From Petunia secreta (lineage: Eukaryota; Streptophyta; Magnoliopsida; Solanales; Solanaceae), in assembly GCA_029990175.1 (NCBI GenBank), contig JARKIP010000005.1:68852001-68916000 (forward strand): 64,000 nt of DNA. Reading direction: 5' to 3'. Made by a program: the position numbers and the translations under genes. The notes under the pieces were generated by a model that saw nothing but the letters and a program-made list of their open reading frames with translations, searched no databases and was not told where the DNA came from. Of this stretch, positions 55,713 to 64,000 are shown in pieces (position 1 is the first letter of the stretch; each line of letters opens with the position of its first letter).

Positions 55713-56392
55713 GATTCTTCAATACATTGGGATTTCCTTTATTTTTCTCATAATAATAGACCATAGTATTGGTGACGATGTAATAAATTGTGTTTCTTAT
55801 ATTTCGTTCTTATGCCTAGAGTTTTTGTATCTGGTTCGTCTTTACTATTTCGCGTATCTCCTACATATTTCCAAATCAACTTCAGATAAACGGTTCTGTA
55901 TCAAACTGTTTCAAAAATGTATCTAACTGTTCCATTGTTGTATCTAAGTGTCTCTTACTTTTTATTTCTTAGTGGAACTCCCTCTATTAAAGTGTTTCAT
56001 GATTGTATCAAAGGTCTTTAACTGCTTCTTTCTCATTATATCTATCTGTTTCAAAGTGTTTCAATTTCAGAAGTGTTTCCTGATTGTATCAAAATATTAT
56101 TAACTATTTCTTTATCAATTTAACTGCATGTATCAGACTATTTTACATTTGAAAAAGGAACAAGACAGAACAACTGTTATAAACTAAACATTATGAAATT
56201 GTCATTACACAAATATAAACCACAACAAACATCTGGCACTAGGAACATCAAAAAACTAAATTGTCAAAACATAATGTACTAGAAACATAAACACTGAAAC
56301 ATCCAAAGACAAAAGAAACACAGCCTCTAATTCTTAGGAAATTGTAACCAACGCTTTATAGCACTCTTTCTTTTAGCAAGTCGGCCTTGATT

Positions 56393-57071
56393 TTAAGATT
56401 CACTGACTGCATCTAAATCAATTTTCCGTTTCCCATAGTCCCAAATCAACGTTGCAAGACGCAAACAATAAAGACCAATATCAAAGTCAGGAATAGTTGT
56501 GACATCACTGGGACCAATAAAATACTCTGCATATGCCATAATAAACATTCCGTAACTCCTGAAACAATGACAACAAAGATGACAATACATATAGTTAGTA
56601 ATTATGTCACAGATATGGTTGAGATAATCAAGAAATAATGAAGGGGAAAAAGGCATACGGTGAACCAGAACTCTGTTGGGAAGTCCTTGAACAAAGAAAA
56701 AGCTAAATGGATCATCCAGATTTGCATCGACATATGCAGTGCTGGTAAAAATATCAATTTCAGGCCTTGACTGGTAGAAATCGGTTAGTAAAAGATATTG
56801 AGGCAACAACACAAGTCTTTTCAACAACTACAATGACAGTCGCATTGTGATTAGCACCAACACCCTTACTCATCGAATCATATATCGTTATGCACCTATC
56901 CTTGAATGACACCACACCCAACACCCAATGAAATAAATCTTCAATATTGATGGGTATCAGAACATAATTGACCTCCGTCCAAGGCACATTTGCAGGAATA
57001 TTGCAGCCTTGAATATAGCTAGCAACATAATCCACATCAGACAATACAATAGCATCATTCCCACTCTTCAT
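56393..57071 (-). pseudogene. Ulp1-like C48 protease in the MULE
   Basis: The frame from 57071 has the pattern of plant Ulp1-like transposon proteases: DVDYVASYIQG, WTEVNYVLIPINIEDLFHWV with the catalytic His, then VVSFKDRCITIYDSM with the Asp. A one-base shift near 56815 moves to LLPQYLLLTDFYQ, and after an apparent intron (acceptor tttcag at about 56566) RSYGMFIMAYAEYF follows where D-C-G-M/V-F is usual, so the catalytic Cys is Tyr here. Inactive by these changes. Confidence 0.82.
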
Positions 57072-58872
57072 ATATTTCTCATATATGATCTAGATCGTGG
57101 TTTCAAACCAACAATAAGTAGTAGTAAATGATAATTCTGTCTTGGGTCGATACTTGCCTTGCTTACGCAAGCAGTAGAACACAACATTCACATGCTGTAA
57201 AATTGAAAAAATAAAATAAAATGGGTGATATAAATAGTTGAAACTTTATAGATGCACTGAAGAAACGAAAAAAGATACCGTTAATAAAATAGATAAAACA
57301 AAATAGATACAATAAGGAAAAGAAAATGATACAGTTGATGACCGAGACAGTGGATATACAACAATGAAACATGACAGATTCAAGGCACACACATAATTAA
57401 AAGAAACAGAAAAGATACAGTACAACAACTAGGCACACAAAGACACTTAAAAGAAACAGACACACACACAGACACTAAAAGAAACAGAAAGATACATTAA
57501 AGATATAAGACATACACACACTAAAAAGAAACAAAAAGATATATTACAGATACCAGGAACACACACACTAAAAAAGAAACAGTATGATACACTAAAGAAA
57601 CAAAAAAAAAAAAAAAAGGACACAAAGTGATAAATTCTGCACAACTTACTGAATCAATCAAATTATAACCACCATGCAACAGAATCTAGAAGCACATTTG
57701 AGTCGACAGTTTTTCAACTCCAAAGTCAAACTCATCCACAAATGCATTGTCTTCTTTGGAGTAGGCACAATCCTAACAATATAAAGTATAAGAAACATGA
57801 ATTATAAGAATATCCACAAAATTAACAATACAGTAAATGAGCATTAATAGGCCACACACCTTCTTTTTTTGGGTTTAGCTAGATCATCAACAAATGCTAC
57901 AAACTTATTTGCTAAATCTTCATCAACGTCCTCTGTGATGCCAATACTAAAAGGATGCCTTTGCAACATCAAGATTTTGGCGAAACATAAATGCTAATGG
58001 CATCAGAAGGAAGCTCACTCACACAATGCGAAAAATCATATTTACCAGTACTCTTCTATCTTACCAACACCTGTAAAGGTGTAGTAGTATTCACACGTGG
58101 GCTTACCTGCTCACTCTCAGGCTCACTAACCAACACAACATCAGACAGATCACTGTGTTCATCAACATCACCGGCACAATAATCTCTTCAGTGCCATGCT
58201 CAACAGGCACTTCAGCAACAGTGTTAGTTATGCCAATATTCCTTGTTACATTCTGAATGCTAGCAACATACTATGGTCAATCTCTTCAAACTGTGCGTCA
58301 GTCCAATTTGCAAAGACATCATCATTGAAAGTAGGTGGTTTAATAGGTCCAACAACAGCATACTAGCGGGAAGAGAAGGTCCGGGCGTATCTTTGTTAAA
58401 AACTCTAGCAGCATCAATTGAATAACCTCTAATAAACTAATAAAAAAATGCAGAAATGAAACACGAATAAACAATGAATTCCTATAAACCCTGGAGATAC
58501 AAAAATAAGCTATCAAGAAATAGTATGCAACACATGATACAGTTTAGACACATGAATGATACAACAAAGTCAAAAATGCAAAGGCACACCTCATCAGATT
58601 TGGGAATCTTCAAAAAGTCTTGGCTGAAATACAAACCAAGGTCGAAATTTGAGAATTCCAACTTAGCACCAACAAATAAAGGGGTCAAAGGAACCTTAGT
58701 TTCAACTGTGGCGGGCATTGGGACAGATTTTCCACTATCGGCTGTTGCTACATTGCCTCCATCACTAACAGATCCATAAACTTTAATGATCACAACAGCC
58801 TCAGTTTCAACTGTATCAGATGACACAGAAACAGGTTTTTCACTGTTGCCTGCTACATCGGCTCACTCCACC
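57072..58872 (-). pseudogene. upstream part of the MULE Ulp1 gene region
   Basis: Low-complexity gaaacagata/acacacac repeats (57230-57620) separate the protease from exon-like pieces; the frame 58826-58482 (VPLTPLFVGAKLEFSNFDLG, FSQDFLKIPKSDE) is the clearest. No domain recognised. The right side is cut by the gypsy LTR at 58873. Confidence 0.45.
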
Positions 58873-60720
58873 TGACACGACCCGAAATCCGGTTAGGCCG
58901 TGCGGGCACCCGACATCCTTCCCTAGACCCGTCGGGCGAACCCTTACCAATTAAATTAGGCAAATAAATATAATTCAATTCATTAATAAGAACAAGGCTT
59001 AAAAAAAATACTGACATACTGATACCTCTAAGCTGTACAAAAGAAATTACAGCTGACTACCCAACATACTAGGTTTAGGGTTATCCAGACCAGACATCTA
59101 AGAGTACAAAAGAAGACAAATACCTCCTGAAGGGAGCAAAATGCAACTGAAATAATAACCAATAAACTGGTGGCCATCCGGAATAAAAGCTGGCTCACCC
59201 TGACAGCTGAAGTCGTCTTCGCTCCTTCACAACGTGGCGAACTCAATCCTGGAGCGAACCTGCCGAAACGAAATAGATAGAAAAAGAAACAAACAACAAA
59301 CAAGGGTGAGTCAAAAGGACTCAATAAGTGGGGCAGACTAGCCACCTCAAAGAATAGGATAGCTAGCCGGGGAGAAGAAACAGATAAACCAAATTTCTTT
59401 TATTTAAATTATAAAAAGGTAGAGCTAGATAACAACCGAAAACACGTAAGAAACTTATAAACTCAACCAAGGATGCGTGCCAGAAACATAACAACAAATA
59501 AGAAATGCACATATAAGCAGGACAATAGTTATGTACCACAAGTTTACACAATGGTATGAAATAAAATGAAATAAAATGAAGTGAGATGAAATGAGATGAA
59601 ATATGATGCGAAGGGTCACATGGGTTCAATAAAATGAAGTGAGCTTTATTCTTTGAATTCATTGCCAAACGATCCCACTGTGTTCAATAAGCAGAAAAAT
59701 ATATCACATTAGGCTAAAGACTTCATTCCTCACATCTTAGGACAATCCAGGTAGGAACCTGATACGCAGGCCAGACCTATATACAGGGTTTAAGGCCACA
59801 TAACCAAACCCCAAATAATTTACATTTATATGTTGCCCATAACTCACTGAGTACGAATATATAATCAATTTCATTATCGGGGTCCATTTGACCCTTTAAA
59901 CTATTAATTGAACTTATTAAAACGATGGCTAATATCCCAATTTTACCGTAAAAATATATTCAAACACACGAAATAAACTCAAATAATATATTAGGATCAT
60001 TACCTGAATGTTTAAGGGTGAAAATTCTACTTTTCTCCGGCCCCTTTTCCCATTTTCTGGCATTTTTTGTTTTGTTTTTTAACTGTGCTCCTGTTTCTCG
60101 TTTTGCTTCTGCTTTTCTGTATACTACTCTAACACTGCCTTGTCCTTAGCTAAATAGCTAAGGACCCACCGCCCTTTGTTAACTTTTTGTCTTTTTCTTT
60201 TTTTTTTTTTTTTTTTTTTAATTATATATTTTTTTTTCTTAACGAAAATTAAAATAGTACACTACGATATTCGAAATAATTCAAACTTTTGCATACAAGT
60301 TATACAAAATATATGTAAAATACTCGCGAAGGCGGATCTCAAATCAGACTCCCGAAACTCAAGATACGAATTTAAATGAAAAGAAGTCAAATTATTTAAC
60401 TTTCGGCATTTTAGCGGAAACTAGCCGAACAACATCGAAATTCACTTTCGAAAGCTTACAAAAATCATAAATAATCATACGAACCTAACGGCGCTTTCTA
60501 CTTTCGAATCGGAGCTCATTCGGCAAAAACCGAGCTCGAAAATCTCTGTTTAATATTTATCGCCAATAAAAACTGAAACCTTCTTCCGATGCCTACTAAA
60601 CGAGGTCTGATTTAGCTCAAATTTTACAGACAGGTTCTAATGGATATTACGAATATTTTAAAATTATCAGCACGCCAATCGGAGTCCTAACTTCCGAAAC
60701 GACTGACCGAGGTCGTTTCA
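58873..60720 (-). repeat. gypsy 3' LTR, copy 2
   Basis: On the minus strand it starts TGAAACGACC immediately after the polypurine tract aagtggaggagaa and ends GGGTCGTGTCA: TG...CA ends, 1848 bp. About 240 bp longer than copy 1 because of small indels. Has a pyrimidine-rich T tract at 60195-60240. Confidence 0.85.
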
Positions 60721-62290
60721 TTCTCCTCCACTTAAACTCTCGTTCGTCCTCGAACGAGCCTAAATCTAAAAAAAGATTTACGCAGATAACAAGAGAATTT
60801 GCACAACCTTCATAAACTACTCCACGGACATTATCTCATAATTACAGAATCAGAGTTATAACACGCACATCAACTCTTGGATAAACATATTTGGATAATA
60901 TGATAACATCATAGCCCAACTTATTCGGACTAAGCCGACCCTTTCTCAATCATGAGAGAGGAGTTTTATATTTTCGAAACAAAGGTACATGAAACTTTGA
61001 ATGGGTTAACATGATTCAGCCGATAATTACCTCTTCGATATACCTTTCAATATAGAACATGTCGATGGAACTAAGAATTAGCTTAGGCTTCAGCAACGCC
61101 TTAGAGATTTAATGTTATGATTCGGTATCAATTGGAGGAAGACTCCTCCACTTAAAGCACAAACTCATGCAGCTATTTGAATAGGAATAATCATCCCCGC
61201 ACAACCTGCTGGACTAGAGAAGATTTAGCTAAAAGCTGAACGTAGGCAGACCCAAGCTACCAACTACCCTTTCGAGTTGCCAAACCGCTGCAACTCTCAA
61301 GTTCACAACTCCATATCTTCGCCGTAAACACCACCGCCTGATAGATGGTACTTCTATATAAAAATTTCGGCAGAGTTTCCCCTGAAACTGGATGATCCGC
61401 AAAAACAGAACCAGCACTATACTATACATGGGAATGGATACCCGGATAAACTGACAACATAAACATGTTAAACGGATAACAAGATGAGACAACTGGACCA
61501 AAACAATAATACGCTTCCAAAACAATAATATGCTTACCCGGCCACAATAACACGTACTCTGGCTCAACACAGGGAACGTCACAAGCGGCTACCAATCGCC
61601 CAAGCTCACTAGTGTCGGACGAAGAAGAAATGGAAATGGATCGATGATAGAAATAATTAGAGCTTCAGGAAGTTCATCTTCTTATTTGCTTGACTATCAA
61701 AGCTAGACTACTTCCGCGTCAGGCGAGCCAAAAATCGCAATTAAAGAGATAGACATTAAATAAGCTTTATGGAAAAACATCCATACCAATTTTAACCTTC
61801 CAATAAGAAGGAAATTCTGACAATTTACCATAAACACTTTTATAACCCAGATAAGCTCATGGGATAACATGACTCTACAAACATCTTGAACCATGGGAGA
61901 CACATAGATCAAATATTACTTACTAACCACTTTACACCGGAAGAAACGATAACACTTTCTGATGGTGACGAATTGGGATCTCATTGTCCTACTAACACGG
62001 AATTCCGAGAAGAGAGGTATACTAATTTGATATAATAATAAAATATGGCACAACAAGTTGCTAGGCAGATGATACCGACACTCACTCCCAAATCTCTCAC
62101 ATTTAGACCCAATAAATTAGCAGGGTCATCATAAATTCCAGGAGTAAATCATATGAGATACTCACCACTCTACCGCAACCGATTCTTAATAGAAACGACA
62201 TCCAAGGAAACCATTGAAACATGATAAGACACGCCATTTCCAGATCGATCGGAAAGATAAATCTTACTTACAGATAAGGGAAGAAGAAAC
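60721..62290 (-). other. internal non-coding part of gypsy copy 2
   Basis: The polypurine tract (60721-60733) is followed on the minus strand by the CTCGTTCGAGGACGAACGAG block. The rest aligns with 52090-53115 up to about 61945. No ORF over 120 codons and no pol motif recognised. Confidence 0.6.
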
Positions 62291-63330
62291 ACACGGGTCT
62301 ACTACATCGGATGCCTCGGCATCCCGCCAGACAAGCAATTCATAGAACTGCCTCTAAAGCTGAGCTGAGCCACTACCCTGACAATCACTTTCTGGAGAAC
62401 CACTGCCACCACACTCTCAACCTCTACTGGATGGTGGCATATCTCTAGCCGATTGAGATCTAAATGAAATTCCCTGCGACTGTGCAGGTGCCTGATGACA
62501 GGAGAAGAACAACTGCCTACTTGCCGGAGTAAGGGAAAACTCCTCAAAGGATACCCAGACCCACGACAATGATAACAGGAAATCTCCTCAAAGGATAACC
62601 AGACTCATGACAATGATAACAGGAAAACTCCTCAAATGATAATCAGACTCGCGACAATGATAACACCTTTTTGCTAAAAGTGGAAACTGGACAGATTATT
62701 GAAAGCCACAAAGAGAAAAATTGGGTCTGATATTGACGAACTACTGGCGCACTCTAAGAATCACGTGACACACGCTGAGATAACCTGGAAGGTGGCCTTC
62801 CGAAAATAATCAGGGTTTTTACCTCAAAAGGAGGTACCATGGTGCCCACCAGGGCCGTGGGATCTCTTACTTTCCCGCTCTAACTCTTCCCGCTCTAACT
62901 TATGGTATGCCTCGAACCTTCGGCAATATTAACAACAACATCAAATAAAATCCAGACCTCAATTTCTCAAGCCATCTGGGATTTCAAGGAAAAATAAAGG
63001 TCATCAGTAAATCTCTGAATCTCTCGAAAGGCTCATGAACTAGTTCTAATGCATATCCAGCCATTCTATTAAATTCAATCTCATATTTTGAAACACCAAC
63101 AGGCTAACCGACAGACTACCCTGTCCAATCCACTCGAACTGGTAACACTTTTCATCTCGCTCGCTACTTGAAAGGAACTTTTCCACGAATCTGAAAGAAA
63201 ACCGAACCAAGTCAGCTAATAAGAGAGTGGTCCACCAATCCAGGGCTGGACCTTGAAACTGGAAAGCAGAATAATCAACACTATACCGTTCGATATAATC
63301 AAGAGCCTGAAGGATACAAATACCCTGACA
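62290..63330 (-). pseudogene. gypsy gag relic, copy 2
   Basis: Minus-strand pieces in shifting frames: SAFQFQGPALDWWTTLLLAD (gag core WW), VSKYEIEFNRMAGYALELVH, FERFRDLL, then CYHC-type knuckle repeats at 62533-62664, a Ser/Gly/Arg-rich tail and YELLVWRDAEASDVV (compare FYALPGRPEAEASDAV in related elements). Typical of Ty3 gag; many stops. Confidence 0.75.
62533..62664 (-). repeat. three 44-bp tandem repeats in the gag zinc-knuckle region
   Basis: Units at 62533-62576, 62577-62620 and 62621-62664 with core ctcctcaaaggatacccaga; on the minus strand each encodes CYHCxxSxYxLRxF, a degenerate CCHC knuckle. The 44-bp period shifts frame each time. Confidence 0.85.
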
Positions 63331-64000
63331 TTATTTTAAAAAAAAATAAAAAAATTCACGGGGTTTATCTGATGCATTGCTTAAGAATATCGGAAGGTTC
63401 AACTGTGTAAAATAATGCAACCCCTTCGGACACTATGACCGAATTGATACCTCGGCTGGCTAACAAGTCAGAACAATTAGAGGTACAACACATACTACCT
63501 CCGGAATATAATTTACTGCAGCAATATTAAGAACCAGAAAAGGAGCTCCCTGAGACCGAACGTCTGCACATGTGGCAACCTGATAAGCTGCCCAAAGAAT
63601 AATAGGTTCTTACGATATCTGCGTCGCCAAGATTATCGTAAAGCATCGTAGAGAGCCAAGGGAACCACAAGGCCCTGCTCCCTTGCCCATCGCGAGCTCG
63701 TACAGCTGGGACCTTCGTAACTAATTCGTCAGCACGATCAAAATCTCTCGGGGCTTCGTCAGTGCTAACCCCAGGATAAACTGCTTCGTCTTGAACTCAT
63801 ACTGTTTGATGATTTATCATGCGAGGGTTCACAATTACCACGAATAAATTAACGAAAATACTTTTGCATCCTAGACCGACGCACGATCAGAAAAGAAGGA
63901 AGTGAAACTTCCTAAATGCCATCATAGCCTCTCGTAGATAAGTACGGACGTCTACGTACCCATCACCGAGACTCTACTAGACACTGTCTTAGTCTGGATA
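63331..64000 (-). other. 5' part of gypsy copy 2, unresolved
   Basis: Expected to hold the gag N-terminus and leader on the minus strand. I see only short broken frames and cannot place a start codon. Confidence 0.4.

Larger units (their letters stand above)
47900..58872 (+). mobile_element. MULE carrying transposase and Ulp1-like protease, interrupted
   Basis: The plus strand has MULE transposase pieces at 48316-48585, 49682-50436 and a SWIM plus CCHC segment at 55350-55712. The minus strand has a C48/Ulp1 protease gene at 56393-57071 with upstream exon-like pieces to 58826. This arrangement, transposase and Ulp1-like gene in opposite orientation, is that of Kaonashi-type Mutator elements. 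A gypsy block (50437-55347) splits the transposase and another gypsy (58873) covers the right side. Terminal repeats were not identified; limits are approximate. Confidence 0.82.
58873..64000 (-). mobile_element. gypsy element copy 2, extends beyond window
   Basis: 3' LTR at 58873-60720, polypurine tract at 60721-60733, 1.2 kb of non-coding internal sequence, and gag relics at 62290-63330 on the minus strand. No protease, RT or integrase is recognisable between gag and the polypurine tract, so pol is deleted or unrecognisable. The 5' LTR lies outside the window. It is the same family as 50437-53115. Confidence 0.82.

Overview
The window is plant nuclear DNA, most likely from a Solanaceae species. 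It is AT-rich, its genes have introns and long spacers, and most of it is transposon sequence. The anchor genes are three closely related P-class pentatricopeptide repeat (PPR) genes of the Restorer-of-fertility-like (RFL) clade. They resemble the petunia Rf-PPR592 group, which is why Solanaceae is suggested; the species cannot be told from the sequence alone.

Layout. 1-3750: a decayed Ty1/copia element on the minus strand with a very short LTR. 3751-4553: the tail of an RFL duplication unit. 4554-9350: a Ty3-type element with two near-identical LTRs and no pol. 9351-17820: RFL unit A, made of a frameshifted PPR gene, relics of a dsRNA-binding-protein-like gene, and a 3.2-kb Helitron inserted in the tail. 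17821-25765: RFL unit B, with an intact PPR gene whose upstream region carries a 43-bp plastid fragment, a MITE and a tandem pair of 1.1-kb elements sharing a 9-bp target duplication. 25833-29238: an RBP45/47 pseudogene with a SET-domain exon inside it. 29239-34191: a second pol-less Ty3 element (gag, protease and an acidic ORF) that breaks the RBP45 relic and ends abruptly in the tail of another RFL unit whose PPR gene is gone (34192-36140). 36141-40019: spacer with a TRIM-like element and a Stowaway-like element. 40020-44830: RFL unit C with an intact PPR gene. 44831-47900: gypsy scrap and a cluster of MITEs. 47900-58872: a MULE of the transposase plus Ulp1-protease type, interrupted by a gypsy element with a nested integrase fragment. 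58873-64000: a gypsy element of the same LTR family, with gag but no visible pol.

How it fits together. A unit consisting of an RFL PPR gene plus downstream dsRBD-like relics has been copied at least five times, and the copies act as mutual empty sites that date and delimit the insertions. Two complete PPR proteins (PPR2, PPR3) remain. Their repeat-code residues differ, as expected for RFL genes that recognise different mitochondrial RNAs. The least familiar element is the pol-less Ty3 pair at 4554-9350 and 29239-34191. Both carry arrays of the near-palindrome GGCGGACCGCC in LTR and leader, and both retain an acidic ORF I do not recognise.
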